DNA of 7,919 nt from DASQDT01 sp036380435 (GCA_036380435.1 DASVES010000518.1:1-7919); one strand, 5' to 3'. Shown: positions 1 through 6,927, counted from the stretch's first letter. Translations and numbers: made by a program. Notes: generated by a model from the sequence alone, not told the origin.

Positions 1-737
1 CGACGATGGTCACGGGGCCGAAGATCAAGACGTTCGATCTCGCGCTCGAAGGCTACGGACAGGGCTACGCCGGGCAGATGACGCCGTTTCAGATGGCGCT
101 CGCCGCCGCGACCATCGGCAACCTCGAAGGCAAGCTGATGAAGCCGAAGATGGAGTATGACCTCGCGCCCGTCGTGTTCAATCAGGTCATCACGCCGCAG
201 CACGCGGCCGAGATGCGCCGCGTCATGGGGCTGGTGACGGGCGGCGCGTCGGGCACGGCGCGCGGCGTCTTCGGCCCCGTCCACGCCGCCGGAATCATCA
301 CGGGCGGCAAAACGGGCACGGCGCAGAAGGACGTGCCCCTCTACGACCCGAAGACGGGCGAGGTCCGAACCGTCAAGAAGCAGGAGAAGGACAGGCGCGG
401 CAACGTCATCCGCGAGTACGAAGAGGTGTTGATGGCGCCCGAGCCGCGCATCGACGGCTGGTTCCTCTGCATCGCCCCACTGGAGCGGCCGCAGATCGCC
501 ATGGCCGTCATCATCGAGGGCGGCGGCTACGGCGGACGCTCGGCCGCGCCCGTCGCGGCGGCGCTCGTTCTCAAGGCGCGCGAGCTGGGCCTCCTCGGCC
601 TCGCCCCCGCCCCGGCCGCAGCTGCCCAGAGACAGCTTCCCCAACCCGGCGCCTCCCCCCGGCCGGCGTCGCCCGGCGCGAAACCCTCGGCCCGTCGGCC
701 GGCGGCGAGGCCCAACCCCCGGCCAACGGGACAGTAA
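1..737 (+). CDS. pbpA: Class B penicillin-binding protein (D,D-transpeptidase), C-terminal part, 5' truncated
   Basis: This is the C-terminal part of a periplasmic peptidoglycan D,D-transpeptidase that cross-links glycan strands, normally as partner of a SEDS polymerase such as the RodA encoded next. The third catalytic motif, KTGTAQ, is at 309-326. The preceding G-Y-G-Q-G-Y...TPFQMALAAATIGN segment (about 51-122) is the usual 'GQG..TPLQMA' block of PbpA/FtsI proteins. The WFLCIAP...AMAVIIEGG strand follows at about 462-530. The SxxK and SxN motifs must lie upstream of the window. The reading frame is open through base 3, so the ATG at 6 is internal and not a start. About 40 residues separate KTG from the WF strand, a charged insertion. 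The last 45 residues (from about 600) are a low-complexity Ala/Pro tail. Family assignment is firm; PbpA rather than FtsI is inferred from the rodA-pstP-kinase context. Confidence 0.9.
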   Translation, partial: TMVTGPKIKTFDLALEGYGQGYAGQMTPFQMALAAATIGNLEGKLMKPKMEYDLAPVVFNQVITPQHAAEMRRVMGLVTGGASGTARGVFGPVHAAGIITGGKTGTAQKDVPLYDPKTGEVRTVKKQEKDRRGNVIREYEEVLMAPEPRIDGWFLCIAPLERPQIAMAVIIEGGGYGGRSAAPVAAALVLKARELGLLGLAPAPAAAAQRQLPQPGASPRPASPGAKPSARRPAARPNPRPTGQ

Positions 738-742
738 TTTGA

Positions 743-820
743 AGAGGTTAGAGGTTAGAGGTCAGAGGTCGGTAGAAAGACCTTCTTTAACTAACCTCTA
801 GCCTCTAACCTCTGACCTCT
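743..820. repeat. Heptad inverted-repeat hairpin upstream of rodA
   Basis: Four consecutive 7-base units (AGAGGTT, AGAGGTT, AGAGGTC, AGAGGTC; 743-770) face four inverted units (AACCTCT, AGCCTCT, AACCTCT, GACCTCT; 793-820). Outer arms pair over 28 positions, with one G-T wobble in the outermost unit and another in the third, plus two mismatches. Within the 22-base apical segment, AAAGA (776-780) can pair with TCTTT (784-788) around a 3-base loop. The structure nearly fills the gap between the transpeptidase and rodA. No T-run follows, so it is not a standard intrinsic terminator. It could be a dispersed chromosomal repeat, an mRNA processing or stability element, or a translational control hairpin. 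Confidence 0.85.
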
Positions 821-826
821 TGACTT

Positions 827-2533
827 ATGAAAAACCGCGCGTCATCACATCTGCTGGTCTTGCTCCTCATCATCGCCTTCGAGGTGGTGGGCTACGTGGC
901 GGTCTACGAGTCCGCGCTGCTGCGCGGTTACGTGCCGTCGCTCGTCCAGGCGGGGCGCGACCTACTGCTCTACGTGCCCATCATCGCGCTCGTCTTCTGG
1001 CTCTCGCGCTCGATGCGCTTCGCGGGCAACTGGACGCTCTTTACGGCCGCCATCCTTCTCTTCTCCGTCGGCATGCTCGTGCAGTTTCGACTCTACAGCG
1101 ACCCCGAGTACGGCTCGCGGCAGAAGGCCGAGGCCCGCGCCGAGAAGACGCAGACGCTCCGCATGCGCTACATCGGACAGTTCTACGACGCCGAGAAGAA
1201 GAAGCGTCTGGGGCTGCCCGAGAACTATTCCGCCGAGGACGCGCTCAAGGCCGAGACGGCCGTCAATCAAAATCAGTACACGCTCACGCAGGCGCTCACG
1301 TCGAGCGCAACGTGGATTCCCATCATCGCCTTCATCTCCTGCGGCGTCGCCTTCCGCTTCTGCACGCGCGACGACTTTCTCGCATGGGTGCAGCGCAACA
1401 GCTTTCTCATCGTGCTCATCACGCTCGTCCCGCTGGGCGCGGCCGTCGCAAGCTCCAGCGCCGGCAAGGCGCTCGGCAACATGACGCCGTGGGAGCCGTC
1501 GAAAATTCCCTTCCTCCTCGGCTTCGCCGGCATCCTCACGACGCACTACCGCGAGCTGACGCAGACCTACTGGGGACTGCCGCGCGCCCGCAACGTCGTC
1601 CCCCTGCTCGCCATGGCGGCCATCCCCTTCATCCCCTTCTTCGCACTCAAAGACTTCGGGCAGATGCTCGTCTTCAGTAGCGCCTATGCCACGCTCTATC
1701 TCGTCGCCGTGCGCCGCTGGCCGCAGATACTTCTGTTCGTCGGCTCGGTCGCCCTTGTCATCGCCGTCTTAGTCGTCGGCGCGCTGCCGCGCGACACGCA
1801 GGAGCGCGTGCCGTCGCTCGCCACCCTGGCCGCGCCCGTGCGCGCCGTGCTGCCTGATCGCATCAAGCAACGGTTCCACCTCTGGCTTGACGGATTCAAC
1901 CCGCCGTCGCCCTCTGAGGCGTGGTGGAAGAAAGACTACGACGACGCGCTCGCCCGCGATGAGAAGATGAAGCGGCTCGCCGAGGAAAGCCCCGGCATGC
2001 AGCGCACCGTCAACGTTGACGTGTGGTTCGACCGCGTCGCCTTCCAGCCCGCGCAGGCCACCTTCGGCGTCGCCGCCGGCGGCACCACGGGGCGGGGACT
2101 CGGCCTCGGCTTCTCCGAAGTCATTCCCATCGCCGACTCCGACTACATTTACGCCGCCATCGCCGAAGAGCTGGGCCTCATGGGCGGCGCCGTCGTCATG
2201 CTCGCGCTCATCGTCTTCGTCAACGCCGGCATCCGCACGGCCCTCGATTCGCGCGACATGTTCACGAAGCTCTGCTCGGCGGGGCTGGCGGCCTTCATCG
2301 GCTTCCAGGCGCTCGTCAACATCGGCGGTATCACGCGCACGCTGCCGATGACCGGCATCACGCTCCCCTTCGTCAGCCACGGCGGCTTCAGCCTCATCAC
2401 CAGCTTCGCCATGCTCGGAATGCTCATGGCCTTCTCGCACCGCAACGCCCGCGACACCCTCGCACCGCCGCCTCGCCCGCGTGCGAACACGCACCCGGAG
2501 GAGGAGCCAGTCCCGCTGGAGGCCGTCCAATGA
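827..2533 (+). CDS. rodA: RodA/FtsW-family (SEDS) peptidoglycan glycosyltransferase, enlarged
   Basis: This is a polytopic inner-membrane SEDS protein that polymerises lipid II into glycan strands. It has 568 residues, against roughly 370-470 for most RodA/FtsW proteins. Family marks are ALKDFGQ (273-279), R...LWLDGF (349-357), Q..FGVAAGGTTGRGLGLG (410-428), DSDYIYAAIAEELG (437-450) and NIGGITRTLPMTGITLPF (498-515) followed by VSHGGFS (516-522). The last two echo the actinobacterial RodA signature; SHGGFS replaces the commoner SYGGSS. The extra length lies in a charged loop (about 91-155), a roughly 50-residue insertion in the large extracytoplasmic loop (about 358-408) and a Pro/Glu-rich tail (542-568). 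The ATG at 827 puts the first membrane helix at residues 8-27; no Shine-Dalgarno precedes it, because the bases upstream are a pyrimidine-rich hairpin arm. The stop overlaps the next start by four bases (ATGA). Confidence 0.92.
   Translation: MKNRASSHLLVLLLIIAFEVVGYVAVYESALLRGYVPSLVQAGRDLLLYVPIIALVFWLSRSMRFAGNWTLFTAAILLFSVGMLVQFRLYSDPEYGSRQKAEARAEKTQTLRMRYIGQFYDAEKKKRLGLPENYSAEDALKAETAVNQNQYTLTQALTSSATWIPIIAFISCGVAFRFCTRDDFLAWVQRNSFLIVLITLVPLGAAVASSSAGKALGNMTPWEPSKIPFLLGFAGILTTHYRELTQTYWGLPRARNVVPLLAMAAIPFIPFFALKDFGQMLVFSSAYATLYLVAVRRWPQILLFVGSVALVIAVLVVGALPRDTQERVPSLATLAAPVRAVLPDRIKQRFHLWLDGFNPPSPSEAWWKKDYDDALARDEKMKRLAEESPGMQRTVNVDVWFDRVAFQPAQATFGVAAGGTTGRGLGLGFSEVIPIADSDYIYAAIAEELGLMGGAVVMLALIVFVNAGIRTALDSRDMFTKLCSAGLAAFIGFQALVNIGGITRTLPMTGITLPFVSHGGFSLITSFAMLGMLMAFSHRNARDTLAPPPRPRANTHPEEEPVPLEAVQ
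2518..2522 (+). promoter_or_regulatory. Ribosome binding site for the PP2C phosphatase
   Basis: GGAGG lies 7 bases before the ATG at 2530, inside the last codons of rodA. It fixes the phosphatase start at 2530, although the frame is open back to 2023. It also implies translational coupling through the ATGA overlap. Confidence 0.75.
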
Positions 2534-4137
2534 CGCGACAAACTACCGACGTCAAAATCCAGGCAGCGGCCGTCACCGACCGTGGCTTGAACGAGCGCCG
2601 CCCGCTCAATGAGGACTCTTACCTGTCGGAGGTGGAGCGGGGAATCTTTGTCGTGGCCGACGGCGTCGGCGGGGCGGAGGCCGGCGAGGTCGCCTCGCAA
2701 ACGGCCGTCGAGGTTCTGGGCGAGGCGTTTCGGCAGCAGCGCGACGACGAAGACGTGGAAGACCTGATGGAGATCGCCATCCAGCGTGCCAACGACGCCA
2801 TCCACCGGCAGGCGCGCGAGGACAAGCGGTTCTCGATGATGGCGACGACCATCGTCGTCCTTCACCTCCACGGATTGCGCGCCACGGTCGGCCACGTCGG
2901 CGACTCACGCATCTACCGCATCACGCCCGACGGCTCGATCCGCCGCGAGACCGAAGACCACTCGGTCGTCGAGGAAGAGGTGCGCGCCGGGCGGATGACG
3001 CCCGAGCAGGCCCAGCATCATCCGAGCCGCAACGTCATCAGCCGCGCCCTCGGCGCCGAGCCTGACGTGGAGGTCGATCTCAACACCTTCGAGGTCGAGA
3101 GCGGCACCACCTTCCTGCTCTGCACCGACGGCATCACGCGTCACATCGACGACCGCGAGCTTGCCCGTATCGTCTCCGGCGCCGCAAATCTCGACGCCGC
3201 CTGTCAGGAGATGAAGCGTCTGTGCTTCGAGCGCGGCGCCGAGGACAATTTGACGGCCGTGCTCGTCCGCGTCGGCGACGCCCCGACGCAGCGCCTCGCC
3301 CCGGCCGCGGCCGACGACGGCTGGGACGAGGAACAGACCCTCATCTCCGGGCCGAAGCCCGAGGCCGACACCTCCGCCGCCGCCGCCGCTGTCCCCGCCC
3401 CCCCCGCCGCGCGTGCTCCGGCCGTCGAAGACCGCGCGCCAGACACCTCCTCGGCCGCCCTCCGCAACTTCGGACGCGCCGATGACGACGATGACGACGA
3501 CGGCTGGCGAGACCCGCGACCCAAGCTCTCGCCCCCGCCGCCCACGCGCCCCGTCGCCGCCGCAAAGAAGGGCGTGGGCGCAGGGATTGTCTTCTTCATG
3601 CTCCTGCTCGTCCTCGCCTTCTCGGGCGCGGCCTTCTACGCCGGGATGTTCTACGAGGGGCAGCGCCGGCCGGCGTCCAACTCTAACGTCGCCGCTTCGC
3701 CCACGCCCGCGCAAAGCGCGAGGGCGACGGGCGCGGCCGTCACTTTCGAGGCCGAGCGGGGCCGCGTCGATAGCTCATTCTTCACGGAGGCCGAGCGGCG
3801 CGCTAGCGATCTCGCCGCGCAGCCGTCGAAGGCCGACGACCCGGAGTTCCTCTACTTCTACGGCCGCGCGCTCCTGCTCTCGAACCGCGCGCCCGACGCG
3901 GCCGTACAGTTTGAGAAGGCCATGGGCATCATCCGGCAGCAGGGCAAGTCGTCGCAGATGTCGTTGCTCCTCGACGCGCAGATGGCCAACGCCACGGCGC
4001 AACTGCGCTCGAACAATCTCGATGGCGCGAAGAAGACGGCCGACTCTTTGGGCCAGCTCTACCCGGCCGAGGGGGGCGCGACACCGGCCCCCTCCCCGAC
4101 TCCGACTCTGGCTCCCACGCCGGTGGCGCAGTTTTGA
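2530..4137 (+). CDS. pstP: Membrane-anchored PP2C-family Ser/Thr phosphatase with TPR-like outer domain
   Basis: This is a metal-dependent phosphatase that should remove phosphate from Ser/Thr kinase targets and from the kinase encoded downstream. It has 535 residues. The N-terminal catalytic domain (about 8-250) shows RPLNED (24-29), ADGVGG (43-48), VGHVGDSRIY (120-129), CTDG (198-201) and EDN (238-240). The metal-ligand aspartates D29, D44, D200 and D239 are all present. An Ala/Pro-rich linker follows, with a run of seven Asp (318-324), then one membrane helix (about 350-372). The outer C-terminal part (about 405-512) is helical and TPR-like (LYFYGRALLLSNRAPDAAVQ, 441-460), and a Pro/Thr tail ends the protein. 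The cytosolic PP2C - helix - outer segment plan matches mycobacterial PstP, but the outer TPR-like part is distinctive. It is translationally coupled to rodA. Confidence 0.93.
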   Translation: MTRQTTDVKIQAAAVTDRGLNERRPLNEDSYLSEVERGIFVVADGVGGAEAGEVASQTAVEVLGEAFRQQRDDEDVEDLMEIAIQRANDAIHRQAREDKRFSMMATTIVVLHLHGLRATVGHVGDSRIYRITPDGSIRRETEDHSVVEEEVRAGRMTPEQAQHHPSRNVISRALGAEPDVEVDLNTFEVESGTTFLLCTDGITRHIDDRELARIVSGAANLDAACQEMKRLCFERGAEDNLTAVLVRVGDAPTQRLAPAAADDGWDEEQTLISGPKPEADTSAAAAAVPAPPAARAPAVEDRAPDTSSAALRNFGRADDDDDDDGWRDPRPKLSPPPPTRPVAAAKKGVGAGIVFFMLLLVLAFSGAAFYAGMFYEGQRRPASNSNVAASPTPAQSARATGAAVTFEAERGRVDSSFFTEAERRASDLAAQPSKADDPEFLYFYGRALLLSNRAPDAAVQFEKAMGIIRQQGKSSQMSLLLDAQMANATAQLRSNNLDGAKKTADSLGQLYPAEGGATPAPSPTPTLAPTPVAQF

Positions 4138-4195
4138 AGTGGCGCGGCGGTGATCGTTATTTGTTTGACGCGCGGCCGAAGACGCCGAAACAGGT

Positions 4196-5794
4196 ATGAG
4201 TGAACTGAAGCTCCAGCAGTGCCGGGTCGATGGCCGTTACGACGTGCTCGACTGCCTGGGGCGCGGCAGCTATTCCGAGGTCTACGTGGCGCGCGACGTG
4301 GCGGCCGCCGACGGCGCGCCCGCGATGATCGTCCTCAAGGCTCTCAACACCTATCTTCAGGGCGCGCCCGACCCCGAGCTGGAACAGACGCTCATCGACA
4401 ACTTCCGCAACGAGGCCGTCGCGCTCGACCGCGTGCGCCACCCCAACGTCATCAACCGTCTCGGCCACGGCACGGCCATCGACCTCACGGGCCGCGTCTT
4501 CCACTATCTCGTTCTCGAATACCTGCCCGGCGGCGACCTGAATGCGCTTTGCCGCCGCCGCCCGCTCAAGCTCGAAGGCGCTCTCTTCTATCTCGAACAG
4601 GTCTGCTCGGGGATGGAGCACGCACACTCGCGCGGCGTCATCCACCGCGACATCAAGCCGCAGAACCTCCTCTTAACGGCCGACCAGCACACGGTGAAAA
4701 TCGCCGACTTCGGCGTCGCCAAGCTGGGGGCCACCGACGGCGCCATCACGCGCGTCGGCACGGATGTCTACGCCGCGCCCGAGCACCACCCGCTGATGCA
4801 GACCGGGCAGCTCGACACGGCCTCGCTCACAATGGGCGCACTTCACCTGACGCCCGCGGCCGACATCTACTCGCTCGCCAAGACCGCCTACGCCCTCCTC
4901 GTCGGCGAGCCGCCGCGACGTTTCTCGCAACGACCGATCACCGAGCTGCCCGCGAAGTTCATGGCTGAGCCGTGGGGCTGGGAGGTGGCGCGCGTGCTTG
5001 AGCGCGCGACGCAGAGCCGGCCGGAGAAGCGTTATCAGGCCGTGGGTGATTTCTGGGCCGACCTGCGTGAGGCGTCGCTGCCGCACACGAGGCTGTTGGG
5101 GCAATCGAACGGGCCGGTCTTTGCTCCCGAGGCGGAGGGGTTGAATGAGGAGGACGCTGACGGAACGGGCGGCACGCCGCCGCCCCCTCCTGCGCCGGTC
5201 TTCACCGAAAAGACGGGACCGGCCCCGGCCGTCGCCGACAGGTCAAAAGACTCGCAGCACTTTCGCATCGTCGTCCCCATCTCGACGGCGTCGGCCACGC
5301 GCGAGGCCGCGCCGCCGGCCCGCCGGCAACCCGCGGAGCCACCGGCACGCCGACGTGAAGAGGCGAGCGCGCACGCGTCGCTCCGACCCGAGCCTGCGTC
5401 CACGCACCCGCGCCGAAGGGGACTCTCCGACCGCGCGAAGAAATGGCTCGTGGCGCTCTTCCTCATCGCCGCATTCGCGGGGATGCTCCTCGCCACATAC
5501 TTCTATTTCCGCCGCGAGCCGCGCGCGAGCCAGACGCCCACCGCGCCCGGCGCGCAGGCCGGGCGCGAGTCGCCCGTCGGGCGTGAGTTCGTGGCGACGA
5601 ACGATGTAAACTTGCGCGGCCAGCCGAACGGACAACTCGTGGGCAAAGTTCCTAACGGATCGGTCGTCAAAGTCCAGGCCGTGAACGGCGGCTGGTATCA
5701 GATTCAGATTCTTCAGTACAAGCGGCCGAAGGAAAGGGCGTCGGACGCCGACCAGGGCTGGGCGGACAAAGATTTCTTCACGGAGCGGCAGTAG
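4196..5794 (+). CDS. Transmembrane Hanks-type Ser/Thr protein kinase with extracytoplasmic SH3b-like domain
   Basis: This is a receptor-like kinase of 532 residues. The cytosolic kinase domain (about 15-295) has the glycine loop GRGSYSEV (22-29), ATP lysine K48 (VLK), alpha-C glutamate E73, catalytic loop HRDIKPQN (150-157, base D152), DFG (171-173), activation-loop threonines T185 and T189, and APE (194-196). All catalytic residues are present and it is an RD kinase. The stretch from APE to DIYSL (223-227) is 26 residues, clearly longer than the usual ten or so. A Pro/Ala/Arg-rich juxtamembrane linker (about 297-415) leads to one helix (416-438). The outer part (about 463-530) reads as a bacterial SH3 fold: NLRGQPN...VGKVPNGSVVKV...GGWYQI. 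It takes the place PASTA repeats hold in PknB and may sense cell wall or a ligand. It starts 58 bases after the phosphatase; the ATG has only a weak, very close AGG upstream. Confidence 0.93.
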   Translation: MSELKLQQCRVDGRYDVLDCLGRGSYSEVYVARDVAAADGAPAMIVLKALNTYLQGAPDPELEQTLIDNFRNEAVALDRVRHPNVINRLGHGTAIDLTGRVFHYLVLEYLPGGDLNALCRRRPLKLEGALFYLEQVCSGMEHAHSRGVIHRDIKPQNLLLTADQHTVKIADFGVAKLGATDGAITRVGTDVYAAPEHHPLMQTGQLDTASLTMGALHLTPAADIYSLAKTAYALLVGEPPRRFSQRPITELPAKFMAEPWGWEVARVLERATQSRPEKRYQAVGDFWADLREASLPHTRLLGQSNGPVFAPEAEGLNEEDADGTGGTPPPPPAPVFTEKTGPAPAVADRSKDSQHFRIVVPISTASATREAAPPARRQPAEPPARRREEASAHASLRPEPASTHPRRRGLSDRAKKWLVALFLIAAFAGMLLATYFYFRREPRASQTPTAPGAQAGRESPVGREFVATNDVNLRGQPNGQLVGKVPNGSVVKVQAVNGGWYQIQILQYKRPKERASDADQGWADKDFFTERQ

Positions 5795-5829
5795 CACGAA
5801 AGCGCGGCCGCCCCTTCCATTATTGAGTT

Positions 5830-5834
5830 GGGAG
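5830..5834 (+). promoter_or_regulatory. Ribosome binding site selecting a GTG start for the FHA protein
   Basis: GGGAG followed by six A residues lies 6 bases before the GTG at 5841. This favours GTG over the in-frame TTG at 5823, which has no purine-rich site. The resulting N-terminus, (M)GLLDSIRKW, resembles the 'MGLFDRFE' type start seen in FhaA-like proteins. Confidence 0.7.
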
Positions 5835-5840
5835 AAAAAA

Positions 5841-6686
5841 GTGGGATTGCTTGATTCAATCAGGAAGTGGATCGACGGCGAAGGCGCTGAAGACCCGCTG
5901 GCGCACGTGGACGAGCAGGCGCGGCCGCGTCGCGTGTGGGAGGATTTCCTCGTCAAGGTGGCGCGCGAGGTCGAGGTCGTGATGCAGCGCGAGCTGTTCA
6001 CGCCGCCCGGCGGCCCCACCTACATTCCACCCGAGTACGTCGTCTATCTTTCGAGCGACGACGACCGCGAGTGGCAGGGCGAGAAGCGGCGCGGGCTGGA
6101 GCAGGGCCTCTACTTCGTCCTCTCCGAGCGGGCGCGTGAGTTGTCAGGCACGACACAGCTTGCGACGAAATCGTTCGCCGTCGAGCTGCGCGTGGACGGC
6201 ACACTGGAGAAGGGGCAGTTCCGCGTGCAACCCGTGTGGGACACGGTCGAGAGCGGGAGCACGATGGTGACGGCGCGGCCCGCCGAGCTTTCGCAGGCCG
6301 CGGCCGAAACGGAGCAGGGCGGCGAAGACGACATGACGGAGGGCGAGGTGACGCGAGTCACGGCGCGCCCGCAGGAGCTGTATAAGATTGAGGTCTGGCG
6401 CAACAACGTGCGGCAGTCGGTCGTCCCCGTGATGAAGCCGGAGATCACCATCGGGCGCGGCTCGAAGTCGGTCGCCGTGGACTTCCCCGTCAAGGGCGAC
6501 CCCGAGGTCAGCCGCCTCCACGCCGTGCTCGCGCGCGACCCCGACGGGCGCTTCTGGCTCACGCCCAAAGGCCGCAACGCCACGCTCATCGGCGGGCGCG
6601 AGATGGCCCGCGACGAGCGCATCGAAGTCCGCCCCGACGACAAGATCGAGCTGGCGAGCTTCGTCCTGCGAATCCAACCCGGTTAA
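5841..6686 (+). CDS. DUF3662-like + FHA domain protein (FhaA-like phosphothreonine reader)
   Basis: This is a soluble adaptor of 281 residues with a GTG start. Residues about 33-133 (VWEDFLVKVAREVEVVMQRE...YIPPEYVVYLS...KRRGLEQGL) resemble the N-terminal domain of actinobacterial FhaA (DUF3662). Residues about 183-280 form an FHA domain with GRGSKS (205-210), SRLH (224-227) and N246, corresponding to the phosphothreonine-contacting Arg, Ser, His region and Asn of the family. The linker holds a near-duplicate decapeptide, TMVTARPAEL (141-150) and TRVTARPQEL (171-180). As the last gene of the cluster it probably binds phosphorylated sites made by the kinase upstream, perhaps on the kinase, the phosphatase or the wall enzymes. 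It could also be auto-regulated through its own Thr-rich linker, as known for GarA. The FHA call is firm; DUF3662 is a pattern-based judgement. Confidence 0.88.
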   Translation: MGLLDSIRKWIDGEGAEDPLAHVDEQARPRRVWEDFLVKVAREVEVVMQRELFTPPGGPTYIPPEYVVYLSSDDDREWQGEKRRGLEQGLYFVLSERARELSGTTQLATKSFAVELRVDGTLEKGQFRVQPVWDTVESGSTMVTARPAELSQAAAETEQGGEDDMTEGEVTRVTARPQELYKIEVWRNNVRQSVVPVMKPEITIGRGSKSVAVDFPVKGDPEVSRLHAVLARDPDGRFWLTPKGRNATLIGGREMARDERIEVRPDDKIELASFVLRIQPG

Positions 6687-6770
6687 AGCCCGGCATCAGC
6701 GGCGAGCGCCCGTTCAACGCACATAAAGGAAATGCTGAGGCGCGAGTCCGCTGCATGCCGGGCGTTAGGC
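6681..6770 (-). other. Integron attC-like recombination site (imperfect palindrome)
   Basis: The arms 6688-6710 and 6739-6763 pair as 9 bp (GCCCGGCAT/ATGCCGGGC), then one unpaired base (C6754), 6 bp (CAGCGG/CCGCTG), one unpaired base (T6747), 1 bp, a 2x2 internal loop (GA/GA) and 5 bp, capped by a 28-base loop. The arm is followed at 6764-6770 by GTTAGGC, a perfect match to the attC core GTTRRRY, read on the minus strand as GCCTAAC (RYYYAAC). The other end (6681-6687, minus TTTAACC) is a degenerate partner and contains the FHA gene stop. Two single extrahelical bases on one arm of an otherwise paired stem are an attC hallmark. In aadA-type sites they lie on the RYYYAAC side, which gives a minus-strand orientation here. 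A chance hairpin or bidirectional terminator is the alternative. Confidence 0.55.
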
Positions 6771-6775
6771 GGCGG

Positions 6776-6913
6776 TCACAAAGGTATATCGCTCTCATCG
6801 AGGGCAAGTGCTTTGACAAGTTTTAAAGGCTTCGGCACACCTCCAAACCCCAGGGTGTTGCGTTGGCGCGGGCAATGGAGTTCTCGCCTCGGCAAAATTC
6901 CAGTCCTTGCCAT
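6776..6913 (-). CDS. Small 45-residue ORF, possible cassette gene, unknown function
   Basis: An ATG at 6913 (minus strand) opens a 45-codon frame starting MARTGILPRRELH and ending with the amphipathic stretch KPLKLVKALALDESDIPL. The TGA stop (6776-6778) lies 5 bases before the GCCTAAC box of the attC-like site, which is the spacing expected of an integron cassette gene. The frame then stays open for 30 more codons through the attC-like site to a TAA at 6683-6685 that overlaps the FHA stop in antisense. No good Shine-Dalgarno is visible. An overlapping frame (6795-6926, 43 codons, from the ATG at 6926) is an alternative. No known domain is recognised, and it may not be translated. Confidence 0.3.
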   Translation of the reverse strand: MARTGILPRRELHCPRQRNTLGFGGVPKPLKLVKALALDESDIPL

Positions 6914-6927
6914 GCTCGCGGTTCATT

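Noticed and set aside
2023..2529. Upstream extension of the phosphatase frame inside rodA
   Set aside because: The translation there is Arg/His-rich shadow. The PP2C domain begins after 2530, where an ATG with a GGAGG 7 bases upstream overlaps the rodA stop.
3481..3501. GAY-repeat tract encoding seven Asp
   Set aside because: It is a simple acidic linker in the phosphatase, common in such linkers, and does not look like a separate genetic element.
1769..3714. Long minus-strand open frames opposite rodA and the phosphatase (1769-2530, 2149-2895, 2905-3714)
   Set aside because: They mirror high-GC coding genes, have Arg/Gly/Ala-rich low-complexity translations, and overlap genes with clear catalytic motifs.
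5823..5840. TTG start for the FHA protein at 5823
   Set aside because: Its frame runs through the GGGAG ribosome site. The GTG at 5841 has correct spacing and gives a family-like N-terminus.
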